A program made the translations under genes and the position numbers. This document shows, piece after piece, positions 51,598 to 63,935 of a DNA stretch of 64,000 nt. The stretch is from Ulva prolifera. Lineage: Eukaryota > Chlorophyta > Ulvophyceae > Ulvales > Ulvaceae. The stretch covers positions 7,239,836-7,303,835 of the forward strand of contig CM041198.1 of the NCBI GenBank assembly GCA_023078555.1, read 5' to 3'. A model generated the notes under the pieces. It made no database searches. It had not been told where the DNA came from and saw only the letters and a list, made by a program, of their open reading frames with translations. Every line of letters begins with the position of its first letter. The stretch's first letter is position 1.

Positions 51598-52157
51598 GAT
51601 GGACGACGACGTCCCTCTAAGGCCCTCAACCAGGACGATGTAGGTGGCGCTGAGCGATCGGATCACCGCGAAAGAAGATCACAAATGTGAAGTTGCTGCC
51701 TTTGGACAATTTTACAACTCAAGCTGTCGGGAGTTGATCACAGAGGAAGGTCGGTGTAACGAGAGGACCGATTAGCATTGTATTTGGACGTATTCTTGTG
51801 AGTAACAAAACACTGGTGCAGATGTACTGTGTTCTGCACTATTATAATGCGGAATTTCCCTGCGCGAAATGTTGGGAATCTAGAGTGGCTTGTGGCGACC
51901 TGTACCTGCAGGTGCAGCGGCATCGAGCATTTCAGACAGGCATCTGCTACGATCAGGCAGCACCGGGTCCGGCAAGTTTCCGAGCACCTGGAAGTGTAAT
52001 CTGTAGGTGCCATATGCTGCCACGTTTGAACTACACCGACTCACTCCCCGGTGGTTACCTGAGATAACATCTGTCCGCTGCATCTTGTTGGAACTTTCAA
52101 CGGCTGGCCGTCTGATACTACCCCTCCAACTGCCGCTTGCGCGCTTGCTGCCTATAA
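51598..52157. promoter_or_regulatory. Upstream region of the carrier gene
   Basis: Lies between the carrier start (leftward) and possible rightward exons beginning near 52158. No TATA box or exon recognised. Confidence 0.3.
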
Positions 52158-54624
52158 TGTCCATTCTAACTCAAGCTCTGTCACATGCGGTCGTCTGCAG
52201 CATGCTGCTCGGAGGCCTCGTGAAGACTAAAGCCATCGAGTGCGTGACTGTCGCCATCTCTCCTTCTGGGGAACTTTGTTCAATCGTATAGTCCATGTTC
52301 GTCGGAAAGCTCGCCAACAAATTTCCGTCAGAACACGGATGTCGCAGTGCTACCGGCGAGAACATTCCGCGCTCAAGGAACGGCACTGATCGCACAGCTT
52401 ATCCCATCCACCACTTTACAGACAACATCTGGGGTATGATTGAGCCCCAGAGCGTGACCGGTTCGTTCGTGAATGCAGAGTTCACTCCGAAAAGTTGGAA
52501 AGCAGCGTTCTCCGCAGCGGTCTCGACTTCAGCGTGCGTTTTTTCTCTCTTGATGAACAGGAAACTTAAAATAGTGCAACAGGGGAGGCTACAGGCTTAG
52601 CTCATGAACACGTAGCGAAGTAGGCCTGTCGGTTGCATGTAGAGGTCTGTGCCCACCATCACCGTGAGTGCAGGTGAACACGGGCGTGAACATCATTGAA
52701 GTCATCGAGTCCGCGTGGGATGCGATTAGGAACGCGGACAAGTGAGGGCCTGCGTCCGCTGCTAGGAGAGCGGATGAAGCACAGCCAGCACGACGTTGCA
52801 ATGTGAACGGTCTGCACAGTCCCCGTCCATCGCTGTGACAGCTACGCAACATACGACTCACCGATTGCTACAGTCGGCATTTCTGCAGCGGTGTGGGCCA
52901 TATATAGGCTCGCCGTTCAGAGTTGAGGGATCCCCAGTACATCAAGGGAGCATGCCATATGTTGTGGGCTTGTGTAGCGCTCGAACAATGATCGTCCACT
53001 TAATACAAAATTCCGCACGCCTGAATGATGACATCATTGGGCTTGTTGCAGGCCTGGTAGATGGTAGTGTGCGTGTGCTTGTGTCTAGCAGCACCCATGT
53101 GGATGGCATTGGCAAGATGTAGGTAGCGCGCACAACAGTGTGCATTGCGTGACTATCTTTGTTAAATGCTGTGCGTAAGCTGCATTAAATTTGTATCGTT
53201 GCGAATTGGAACAATTTCTGATCGTTACCCCCGCTGGTATTTGCTGCTATGCACTGTCCTGGACTTCACAGCACTGGTGGTGATGCCTTCCAGCGCAGAA
53301 TGAGTTGAGTTCCGCTACATTCCAAGCACAGCACACACGAACCTTTCTTGAGTTAACCTCAGTTGTTTAGAGCACTCCCTATCTGCTGTAATTTGTAATA
53401 AGATCCTGACGTATCACCCTGCCATCCTGGGCTGGCTCCAGTTGACCGTGCCAACAGCATGCGCGGGGCAATACTGCCGACATGTCTTCCAGGTGACTTG
53501 ATGTGCAGCTCAGAACTCAGCATTCGCTGCTGTGGAGGTAAGGTGTTCTTACAGCGTCATCTCGTTGAAGATGTGCAGGCATTGCAGATCACAGCACTGT
53601 TGCAACTAGGCACGCCCTGCTCCATGACTGCATGCACCTCACCGTCCGCACAGTTGATGAATGCATCACATCCACACCTGCTGCAGCTCAGATACTTTGC
53701 TGTGCGGCATCTCGCTCTTCCATCGACAGCACAGCTAAAGTTACTGTGCCGATCGCCACACGCATGTATATATGCACGGTTGGCAGAACAGCTAGCAACT
53801 CTCCAGCACCAAGGAAGAGTGTCACACACCCGCTCGGCCAGAATCAGCATGCAGGAACCATAGCAGCGAACGCAACTGAGTTGCTCTGCAAGTCACGACA
53901 TTCCCAGATGCGAGAGGCGGCAGCTCATCCGCAGAGGTGTTGTCTCTGCAGGTCAGTTGACATAGTCAGCCCGACACAACGAGAGCCTCATTTGAGCACT
54001 GGCTTCATGTAGATGTCCCAGTTTCTTTTACCAAATGCAACAGCTACACCAGTACGTGGGCCATAGAGTTTGTGGTTGTAGAAGGATGCAGTCAATTGAT
54101 GTTATTTGGCAAGGGCAGTAGCTCCTGCTGGCACATGCCCTGCCAAACAGCAGTGGACCACTGCTATTTGGCAGGGGACTCCTCGATGCCCGTACATGCA
54201 TCTGCTCTGTTACATGATGAAGTGCAGCCTGCACCAGAGCAGCCTGCTGCGCATGCATGACGTGCGGCAAACGCTGCCACAGGTCAACATCAGACAATGC
54301 GCACTATCTCAGTTGCACTGATGTCCACGATGCTATGGTCCAACACGCCATAGCTTGTTCGGGAGCTCAAGCCCCCATGCTCAGTGGCCGCTTATCTGAT
54401 CGTTCGTGCAGGGCTCGGCCATACCTGCACATGCATCTCCGCCGCCCATTTTTCCCAACAGTGGCATGGCGCCCTACGTAGGTACAGCATCCCCAACCTC
54501 CCCGCAGGCACTTGCGCCATCTACACCTGAGATCCAGCCACGCACCTTGACGACGCCACTGTCTGGCGGACGACTTGGCAAGACGGCGTCGCCAGTGGAT
54601 ACGGCTGCAAAAGGGTGGTTCTGA
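52158..54624 (+). CDS. Probable multi-exon gene, unidentified
   Basis: Several plus-strand pieces have splice borders and protein character but cannot be joined with confidence. 52158-52288 runs from an ATG to a GTATAG donor (LTQALSHAVVCSMLLGGLVK...). 52674-52741 has an AG acceptor and a GTGAGG donor (VNIIEVIESAWDAIRNAD). 52920-53115 is open (DDIIGLVAGLVDGSVRVLV). A piece ends at the strong GTAAGG donor near 53540. The last exon, 54412-54624, follows TTCGTGCAG and is Pro/Ser/Thr-rich (SPPPIFPNSGMAPYVGTA, ending VDTAAKGWF then TGA). No family recognised. It converges with the PP2C gene 370 bp away. Confidence 0.35.
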
Positions 54625-54993
54625 CCGGCAACAGCAGGTCCCACACCAACAAGTCCTCATCACTTTGCATATCCCGACCACACGGAGCCCAAAAACAGCC
54701 CGGCCCAGGACTCGATGTGATTGCCTGGCACATGTGACATGATATGTCCACTCTGCCGCAGCGCCGCATGTGGTACGCTGCTACAGCATGCGTGGCCGAC
54801 TTGAGGTGGCTGTGAGCCCCATGCCAGTCCCTCAGGACGCAGAAGGACCACGCCGGCACTCGCCACAGTGCACAGCGCATCGCGCAGCACATGCGGCGCC
54901 TCGTTGACGAGGCGGGCGCAGCGCATACGGAGCGATGCCTCCCCATCGCGGCACCTCACACAACTTCCGGAGGTGCCGCCGGGGGCCGACGCA
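54625..54993. other. Short spacer between convergent genes
   Basis: Contains the 3' flanks of the unidentified plus-strand gene and of the PP2C gene. Nothing else recognised. Confidence 0.4.
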
Positions 54994-57454
54994 CTATCGG
55001 CACGCACACACGGCGATCCCAGCCGCAGCCGCGGCAAGTACGAACCCCCAGCGCACAGCGCTGCCGACCCCCCGCCACCGCGTGTGCCACGCCATCAGCG
55101 GCCTCAGCGGCACCCCCGCAGCGGCCCAGCTCCCCCGGCAGGGCCCCTCCGCGTCGCTGCGGACAGCGTGCGCGCCGCACACAGCCTCATCCCCCGGCTT
55201 GCCGGGCCCCCCCCCCAGCGCCGGCTCTGCTGCTGCGGCCAGCTCGGCGGCGTCGGAGAGAGGCCCCCCGCAGCCTCCCCCCTCTGGCGGCACGGCAGAC
55301 GCGGCGTCGCGCCGCTGCGGCGCCACGACCCCGCCCACCGCGTGCGCTGCGGCACAGCCGCTCGAAGTCCTCGCAGCGCGCAGCATGCCGGGGCAGCACG
55401 CAGCGTCAGGTGCTGCGGATGGTGGGGTCGTGTGGGGTGAGCCAAGGGGGAGTCCTCCTGGGGGGGTGGTCGCGGGGGTAGACGAGGGGGAAGGGTCGGC
55501 TGCAGAGAGGCATGCGGGGATGCCGAGGGCGTCACGGTCGGCGGCTGCGGAGCTGAGGCGGGCGACAAAGACGGCGATGTCGTCGGTGCTGCGGGTGGCG
55601 TAGGCGCGCTTGACGACGGCGAGCGCAACACCCGCCATGTCCTCCCCCCTTGCCGCGGCGCCCGCCGCAACCTTGGCCTGCACCCCGGGCCTGCTGTGAA
55701 GAACTGTGCATCAGGGCTTGGGCCATTGCATGGTAGCACAATGGCAGGCAGGGCGGGCGTGGACACTGCTGGCGCAGGCGACGCACTTCTGGCATGCTTC
55801 CTGGCGAGGCAATGATGTGGAATGATGGCAGGAGGTGAGAACTGAAGGCCGCTTCAGCAGCTGTTGAGATCAACGGTCGTTGGTGAGTGTTACAGCGTCT
55901 GGCAGCTTGCACGCGAAGATGCAGCTTTTTTGCTGGACCACAGAGCGACAGGATATTGCATGCCCATCCGCAGGTACATCTGCCTTCTCAACAAGCAATA
56001 CCTAGTCACTGAACTGGCGTGATAGGCCACGATGGCGCATCACTCCCATGTTTCACACGGTCTAGCTACGACGCAATGCAGCAAAACATAGTCCGGTAAA
56101 GGACAAGTCTGATGAACAACAACAGTCCCATTCACGTACTGGGTTTGTATGTGTACTACGAAGCATTCCTGTAGTTCATGATGGACCCCGCACCACAGCA
56201 TTGAGATCGACAAAGTCCCAGAGGCCATCACTAGCGACCAGCAGTAGCCTGTCCTCGGGCTGCCTGGCATGCACCACAAAGTCGGGCTCATGTGAGAGGC
56301 CAGTTACTCCCTCGGCTCCCGCATTGCCTAGGCACCGGGACACAGCATAGATGCCATTTACCCGGGGCACATCATCTTTGCTGGATGGCTCCGTCACAAA
56401 TCCGCCTTGTTCGACCACTCTTGCCATCTCACCCTTATCGGAGGGCCGGTGCGCTCCTGTCAAAAAGGCAGCTGCAGAAGACACAGTTGAATGAAGGACT
56501 TCACAGCCAGCATGCGGTAATTTGTGGCAGAGGCATGCTGGATGATCTGTCCTAGATCTTGATGACAATAGTGACAAGATAACCATAGTGGCCATTCAAT
56601 ACACTGCATGAGTGAGTTGTCACTGCCAACATCAAACATCTGGCGAAGCTGGTGCGAGCAATATCGTGCAGGCAGGCCAAGCACAGCAAATTGACGACCA
56701 ACACAACAACCTAGCAGCAGTATACAGCAGGAAAGGCCCGGAGTGAACGTTTTGCCTGTACATCGGACTGGGGCGTTGACAGGTGACGACTCCCGGTCAG
56801 CCTCATCAGCAAAGCGACGTGTCTGGGAACGCACCGCTTCCGTCTGCCTTCACTACACAGGCACGAGAGTCCCCGACATATGCGAACATTACGTTGTCCT
56901 CAGTGATTACGACAATAGTCGCCGTTGTGCCAGCTTGTTCACCGGTCTTGCTGGCACAGAGTGCAATTCGCAATTGAGCGTCGCGAAATATCTCACCTGC
57001 AACAGCCAAAGGATCCACCGCCTCAGACTGCCGTCAAGCCCAAGCGTCGTCTGTGACACAGCTGGACGCTCCAGATGAACCAGGCGGGAACGACCACAGC
57101 TTGAATACGTTGAACAATGAGACACCCCACGGATCCGGAAAGGACGAACAAGTACAAAAGAAGCACACATGATGTTACGTGTGTGAGCGTCGAATGCTTG
57201 CTCGCGAACTGTGGCATCATAATCTCCGCGCAGGCCCTGGCGCAAGCTGTCCCTCCGTGCCCGTCAAAGACACCGCCAACCGTACACTTATCTGTCATCA
57301 TGCATGCTATGTAGTCTTCAGAGTCTTGACATGGCTCGTTTTGCGAATACTTATGCCCTCTGGTGTACATCCAACCGGCCTTGTCATCGCCACAGTTCAC
57401 CGTTCCGTTTTCTGGCCGCAAGGGGGCGGGGAGGAGCATCTGAAACCTCCCCAT
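54994..57454 (-). CDS. PP2C-type Ser/Thr protein phosphatase with C-terminal membrane anchor (476 aa)
   Basis: Four exons: 57454-57179, 57027-56835, 56471-56194, 55677-54994; 1,431 nt, phases 0, 1, 0. PPM/PP2C motifs appear in order: GHKYSQNEPCQDSEDY (metal-binding acidic motif), GVFDGHGGTACA, GTTATIVVI...FAYVGDSRACV, TGAHRPSDKGEMARVVEQGG, RVNGIYAVSRCLGN, EPDF, LLVASDGLWDFVD, and the last motif STDDIAVFVA. The metal-binding aspartate is kept there, although the usual DN is DD. A Pro/Ser/Gly-rich linker of about 150 residues follows. The chain ends with a hydrophobic helix WGFVLAAAAAGIAVCACR, which suggests a tail-anchored phosphatase facing the cytosol. Substrate unknown. The start at 57454 is the first ATG of the exon; AG sites just upstream leave room for a further 5' exon. 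Confidence 0.85.
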
Positions 57455-59103
57455 ACTGGGACCTGAATTAGATATACCAGACTAGTGCAAGCAATCAGTG
57501 GTGGGGTGTCGAGGCAGCTGACGAAATTCCTCTTATACTTTCTTTAGCCTACAAGAGCGAATCCGGCTGTGTGATTTCTGGAGTCCGAAAGCGTGAAGCA
57601 GTATTAACGATGGCTATAGATGCTTACGCCTTAGTGTAGGCGGTGGCAGCAGAATGTTTGCGTCATTGATCGCTGACACATGTGTCGTTGGTGTGGCGGT
57701 GCACGGCAGTGCGAGCCGCGGGGTGGGCTCTGGAGCAGATGCATGCAGGCGGAAAGCCCTCTATAGATAGAACAGCGAATTTTGGGTCGATCGAAATGGC
57801 GTTGTCGTGGGTGGTGTAGATTTGATTGTTCTCTATCGATTCGCGAGGCGTGTGATTTGGCGAAGCTACATCTGATCCGCTCAAGAGGTGGATCACTTTA
57901 CGCGGCATGGCCGAATAGCTGCATGGTATCAGCAAGACTATCTGGCAAGGTCGAAGGACTGATTGGCGTGGCTGTTTCTGTGCAGAGCTCGGGGTAGCCT
58001 CGTCTCCGACAACACAGTCAGCGTCGCCTCAGCTATATCTCCGAGATACGGCAGGCATCCGAGATTGCATAGAGCATTCACAGCCGCGCAAGAAGCAATC
58101 TCAGGCCAGATTGCCCTGCTCATGCGGCATGGCATGTGTCTGTTGGTACGAGAGGCATGCACTTTGCACCTGCTCACATTAGCTCTGTGCACAGGCCGCT
58201 GTGTCTGGGCCACAAATTAGTCCTGCCGCATGTGCAGGCATCACACAGCCACCAAAGCACATCAGCAGCTACGCAAACTCGAGAAGTTGTGCTCATCAGA
58301 CCTGGCATTCAGGGCGCAGTGCTATGTACAACAGAAGGCACCAGGAATTACATCACACGATAGTACAATCGAGACATAGGCACTGAAGCCACAGTCACAA
58401 GAATGTGCCGACCCAGCACGGGCCATGCCGTCTATTGACCGTCAATCTGTGCAACACTACAGAACAATGGGTTTCCAGGCACAGCTGCTCCAAACTTCCT
58501 TTCAACGTAGCCCTGAATCTACAAATGCACATCTGACTCGAGGCAACAAGCTTTAGAGCTGTTCTATCTGATTGAGCCACAGGAAGGCACCCGGGCTAAA
58601 GCGGCCACATTTGAGCCATGCCCCCCGCGAGCTCGCCTTGCCTCCAAGCCAGTCCCCCTCCCGCCGTGAACACACGTCACCACCGCTCCTCTCCATATGG
58701 CAGACGAGGCAGGGGAGGCCACCTCTCTGCTCAGCAGAGTGAGGCGGGAAGCGCCCGTAGGACAGCCGGCGTGCTGCTGATAGGTACACGCTGGCAGACT
58801 TGACACGCAGCTAAATTGACACACGCTGCCAGCACACTCAGACCCCAGGCCCTCCCTGCTCCCACGGCAGCAGCCACCGCAACACCACCCTCACGGCAGA
58901 ACTGTCCGACCGTGACATCTGCGAGCTTCTGAAGTCAGGAGCGACTCTCGGCCTATCGGTCTCAGGTCAAATCGACCTCGGCATTGGACTTCAGCAGAGT
59001 ATGCACCGCCGCAGATCTCGCCATCATGCCCACCCCGATCCCACGGTCAGGGGGCCCACCCCGGCCGCTGCGCCCCCGGCCCATCACGGCGGTCAAGCGC
59101 TCG
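57455..59103. other. 1.6 kb without a recognised gene
   Basis: Between the PP2C start and the stop of the SRPBCC gene. Open frames (57663-57935, 57938-58213 and others) carry no domains. I see no RNA gene or clear repeat. Confidence 0.35.
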
Positions 59104-61182
59104 CTACGCCTTCGGCTGCGCCGCGGCCGCAGCCGCGTCCCGCTGCTGCTGCAGCGCGAGCTGCCGCTGCGCGTACCGCGCAAACTCGTTCATGTCCTTC
59201 TGGATGATCGACGTCACGAGCGGCGTCAGCAGCGGCCCGAACGGCAGCAGCGGGCCGGGCACCTCGAACTGCACCGCGAGCCGCACCTTGCAGGCGCGTG
59301 CGGACACCGCCATGAACCGCACCTCCCCGCGGTTCTGCACCTCGATCCCTGCAGAGCCCTTCATGCTCCCCGGCACGGACACCCAGTGGATCTTCTGGTC
59401 CCTGCACATGCCGTGTGCTGTGTGCGTCATTCCGTGCAGCCGGCGTGGAGGGAGGGAGTGCGCACGTATGCATGCATCTGTGCCACACAGCATTTGTACA
59501 GCACCATGTGCAGGACCACGCGGCGGTGGGGGTGTACTTGTGCGGCCCCATGCAGGGCGTTGATACCGTTTGGCTGTTTGTGAAGCTGCAGGAGAGAGCA
59601 GGGGCAGATAGCGGGGGAAGAGACAGATGGCTGCATGCGCAGCCCCACCAGGGCGGGGAGGTTCACCAGGGCGGGCACTCGAATGCTCAGGTCCACCAGT
59701 CACAGCCTGCCGGGACAGGCACGCGCGTGCAAAACAACCATCAACGTGTTTGCTCACGAACGGTGTGCTCTCTCGCTCATTGCTTGCATGCATCTGCGCA
59801 CGGCTCCTGTACATGAAGATGCATGCATGCATGCACACACAGGGAGGCCCGGGGGGGGAGGCGGGAGGCGCACGGGACGGCGGGAAGGTTCTGGGCGGTC
59901 CAGGAGAGCTCCCACGTCTGGCCAAAGGCGTCCTGCTTCAGCGTCCACGTCGAGGTGTCCTCGCCGGTGTTCTGCAGCGCCAGCCCGCCTGTGTCAGCAG
60001 GCAACAAGAGGGCACGTGTGTGCGTGTGTGTGTAAGGCACGGAGCACAGGCGCAGCGTGCCTGATGATAGCACAAGCACTGGGCCGCTGGGCTGGTTGAT
60101 CTTGGGCTGGCACCATGCATGATGCACCACTGCGACTGCCCTGATTTGCCATGCTCATGGCACAGACAGCAAGCTGGAGAGTGCGGTCCGAGCCTAGGAA
60201 AAACTTCGGGACAGCGGCAGCCAAACACGACGAGCAGCAGCAGGGAAGCGAAAGGTGGCCAGAGCATGCGCCTTGTATATCATGTCTCATTCAATTCCAC
60301 TCAGCAAAGCGACCTGTCAGCACATTGCCGCAGGGCCATGAACGTTGCACCATGGGGGCAAGGGGAAGGCCGTCGGCCCCACGCACGTGCCACTCCAGTA
60401 TCCTTCCTGGATTTCGCCTGGATCTGTGCAGAGCGATGAACTACCGTGAGAACTACCGACCGCTACCGCGTCCTGCACAGGCCTTTGTGATGCACCCAGG
60501 AGTGACAAGGCCGCTGCACCGCCATGACTGCATGGCCTGCAAGCAGCAGGGACCGGCCCCGAGACACATGCCCATTTGTGTACAGTGAAGCTGCCCATCT
60601 GATTCTGCCGTCAGATGGAGCACTGCGGCGCACACAAGCGCTACCATCACGGTGCAGCGGTGCTGTGTGGACACATGCATTTGCTACTGCAGGTACATGC
60701 AGGAGCACATGCTCCTGGTGAGAGAGACTTGTTCTGAGCGCTGGTGGTTCCGTTTGATGTGTGCATGCTCGGATCGCCCGGGCTTGGTTGCAGCCAGTGT
60801 TGGGTCATCGGGCCCGATCACATAGAACAATTCCGAATATTCATATCTAATTTCGGGGTAACAGCCCTGGAATTGCTGCCAAGCGACCCAACACTGGTTG
60901 CAGCGCTACGCAGTCTGTCTCTGTCTAAGCGATGGCCAAAGCTGATGTGATTTGTGCTTGTTTGCAGTGCTTCTGAGTGGCGGTGGCGTGCCCAGAGTAC
61001 AGTGCATGGGCACGGCCGCCCGATGCTGACTGTCGAGCAGGGCACACCTTGACGTCCTGGATCCAGCTCATGTACTTTGGGATTGACTCCCGGTCCTCAA
61101 ACATCTGGAAGGCAAACGCCTGGGGTACATTTGCCTTTGTCTCCGCTCTGCATGAACAACACAGCTTCTTTGTGCACTCCAT
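59104..61182 (-). CDS. SRPBCC (cyclase/dehydrase-like, START-related) protein, possibly plastidial
   Basis: Exons: 61182-61048, 59971-59874, 59401-59104; phases 0 and 2, donors GTGTGC and GTGCGC; 531 nt (176 aa). The fold's landmarks are present: an N-terminal strand then FEDRESIPKYMSWIQDVK (the first helix and following loop), STWTLKQDAFGQTWELSWTAQNLP (central strands), KIHWVSVPGSMKGSAGIEVQ, then VRLAVQFEVPGPLLPFGPLL and a long C-terminal helix IIQKDMNEFARYAQRQLAL. This is the polyketide cyclase/dehydrase-like ligand-binding family found in cyanobacteria and plastids. A hydrophobic ligand is likely but unknown. The N-terminus is uncertain: residues 1-12 from the ATG at 61182 may be intronic, with the mature exon starting after the CATGCAG acceptor near 61147 and a transit-peptide exon further right (for example the ATG at 61948). 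Intron 1 contains a MITE. Confidence 0.7.
60795..60896. mobile_element. 102-bp hAT-type MITE with 8-bp target duplication
   Basis: Terminal inverted repeats CAGTGTTGGGTC / GACCCAACACTG face inward and are flanked by a perfect 8-bp direct repeat GTTGCAGC (60787-60794 and 60897-60904). It lies within intron 1 of the SRPBCC gene. A diverged relative sits at 36708-36807. Size and structure are those of a miniature inverted-repeat element moved by a hAT transposase; no coding sequence. Confidence 0.8.
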
Positions 61183-63494
61183 TGATGCTGGGCGGCTGCG
61201 ATTGACGCCACATTGCCACATTGCACAGTATCAGCCTCGCTGACCGAGCACAGCACCCGCGAAGTGTGGTCGTGTGCATTTTTGGGTCATGATTGAGCAG
61301 ACAGCTGCATGATTGAGCAGAGACCATTGTTCTGACGAGAATCTCGCGTGCACGGCGAGACTGGCGTAAAGATCGCATGTCTGACACAGGGCAACAGGAC
61401 CAGTGTATCTCGGAGATAATGGCCGGGTGCTCTACAGCGCATGGCCTTTACATGGGTGCAGGACAACTGGTCGCTTCATCAGCATGATGTGAAAACCTTG
61501 CGGGTGGGACCACTTCGGGCAAATCGAGGGCAGGGGCATGCTGTAGCATCCACATTACAGCTCTGGCAATTGCATCTGCTGCTGCGATACCAGCATTCCA
61601 GGCATCTCTGGCGGGGCGGTGCTAGCATAATGATGATGAGTGTGCTCACTTGCAATAGCACGGACCGATCGGTCGGTGTTGCAGCTGGACAGAGCAGACA
61701 TCAGCCAGCACTCGACGTGAGGCCACAGCTTGAACCAGCGGTGACCGGGACCATTGGCCGCTCACCAGCTCTGCCTGAAACCGCATCCGCCCAGCCAAGA
61801 CGGGACAGATGTACACGCATGCTGTTGCACGTTCCGCAGGTCTGATGGCCAAACACGTGGTCTGACCAGAGACCGTACTGGCGTGATTTGCAGCGGTCGC
61901 TGGTCCCAACGCCCTTGTGCAGGGAATCGGACACCTATGTGTGACCATGCCAGACCGATGAAGCTAACCAGCGTAAATGCGCGCATATCAACGGGAGATG
62001 TCGGAACGACTGCGAAGGAGCGCACCTGCTCTCAAGCCATGCAGCACTTCTGACGTTGCGACCAGCTGGCACTTCTGCATGTCATGGAACCAGCTCGCCG
62101 GAACAAACGTGTGGCTTATTTACTGACCTGTGTAGCCATGCTGCGTCTCGTATTCAATGATGCCATGCGCAGTGTGCGCACCTCGTGCCAACACGGACGA
62201 AGGAACAGACAGTCGGACCGCCAAAGCCGCGCCTGATCCACAGCCTGACCTAGCCTGCGATAGATTCAGCCGCATAGTGATGAATTGTGCAATATGTATC
62301 GGGTTCCCAGTACACAATGCGTGCTAAGCTGTCACCACACAGAAAAAAATCGCACAAGCGTGCCGCTTCCTTCAGCGGTGTATCGACCTGTACACCCCGC
62401 TCACAAGCCTTCGAATTGCCCTGTACAGCAAGGTGGTGCCATGCCTAGACACCCACCTCGCGCTGTGGGCTGGGGCAACGGACATGCATGAAGGACACTG
62501 CAGCGTGGACACTGGCCACACGCTCCGCGCTCAGCTCTGTTCTCCTATATTGCCCAGTCTGCGATTGCTGATATTCATGACATGGTTGCCGCAATATCTC
62601 CGCCACCATCTTTGTTCCTCGTGACTGGAAGTGTGTCAGATATGTGCGCATCCTTATGCATGTTTGTGTGGAATAGCAGAGTCGCCTGCCAGGGATCGTG
62701 CACCTGCCCTAGTCCGGGATAAATGTTACTCAGTTCGGACAACAGAAAACGAAATCGGATGAAGGCGTAGTGATGCGTGCACTACAACAAGCGCGTTTGC
62801 GATTTCATACCGGGGCCGTCCCCACAGCTTGACCTGCACCGACCAGCGTCGACTGACTATGTCGAACAGCGCTAGTGTAGAGGTGACAGGACCATACTAC
62901 CGCACGGTACTCAAAAATCAAACTGTGGAAACTACAGTGGAAACTCTACTGCTTTGAAGGTAGATCGTCTGTGGCACCGTTGCGACTCGTGAACGAAGTT
63001 GGTATCGGACGCGAAGGAACGCCGGCGCCCAGATTAACGAACCACACATGTGGACATCCACATGAAAGCACTCATCGATGCAGGCTCTTCATGATCAGTC
63101 GTATCGTCATATCATGTTGCAAGGTAGGCGATGCATCGCGATGGAGACCACAGCTAGGGAGATCGGCGTGTTTGGCCTACAGATTCTGTTTGACCAACTC
63201 GGGCATTCTTGAGATCTATAAAGGCATCGAAACTAACTTACCTGGTCATCCGTAAAACTTGGTGGGTGCATGCCTGACTCCAGAATGGGCGACACAACTG
63301 ATGTGCCATCCTGCAGACCTGGAGACACCAGAAGCCACGCTGCATGCGCGCACGAGACTGCGTCCGAACGCAGACATCGACTGCACATTCCCAAACGACA
63401 TTAACCACCTGCATTATTTGTTGAGCGTGGTAGTAGTACGACGTGTGCTGGGGTAGATGTGGATGGCGAGATATTGATCAGGTTTCTGGCTGCG
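61183..63494. other. Intergenic region between SRPBCC and ELO genes
   Basis: Must hold the promoter of the ELO gene (rightward) and that of the SRPBCC gene (leftward), possibly with a transit-peptide exon of the latter around 61850-61948. Other frames (61441-61845 +, 62971-63255 +) have no domain content. Confidence 0.35.
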
Positions 63495-63935
63495 ATGACC
63501 ACCGAGATCGCTGCAATATGGACTGCATGGGATGCTGCATGCCTGAGGTTCACACGAGAAATATTTGTTAAGCTAGGCTTCAATGAGCTCCTTTTACCTC
63601 CCGCGGAACCGGTCGCCGACCTTCCATTCGTTGCTTCGCCAGCAGTGCTACTGACTAGCATCCTGGTGTACCTTCTTGTCATCGGCAGCAGCCTCATCCT
63701 CAGATCCATCAGCAAGAAGGATGCCAAGCGTGATAATGTCGCCATTCGAGTCTTCGTGCAGGGGCACAACGTGTTCTTGGTCGGCCTCAGCACCTACATG
63801 TTCACAGGCATCGTACATGAAGCGATACGCAATAAGTACAGCTTCTGGGGGAATGAGTTCAACTCAGCGGAAAAGGGAATGGCCAAAATGATATACATCT
63901 TCTACGTCTCGAAAATATACGAGTTCATGGACACG
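63495..63935 (+). CDS. ELO-family fatty-acid elongase, first exon (partial)
   Basis: Condensing enzyme (3-ketoacyl-CoA synthase of the ELO type) of ER very-long-chain or polyunsaturated fatty-acid elongation. The exon gives 147 residues from ATG 63495 (MTTEIAAIWTAWDAACLRF) and ends at a GTGCGT donor at 63936. Two early transmembrane helices are visible (SPAVLLTSILVYLLVIGSSLIL and VFLVGLSTYMFTGIVHEAI). The conserved FYVSKIYEFMDT stretch stands just before the exon end, in the family's usual place ahead of the HxxHH box, which must lie beyond the window. The open frame extends to GTG 63459, but no earlier in-frame ATG exists. Which substrate class it serves cannot be told from this exon. Confidence 0.88.

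Noticed and set aside
55104..55766. 220-codon and other alternative frames over the PP2C 3' exon
   Set aside because: GC-rich shadow frames; only the frame with the STDDIAVFVA motif continues the phosphatase domain.
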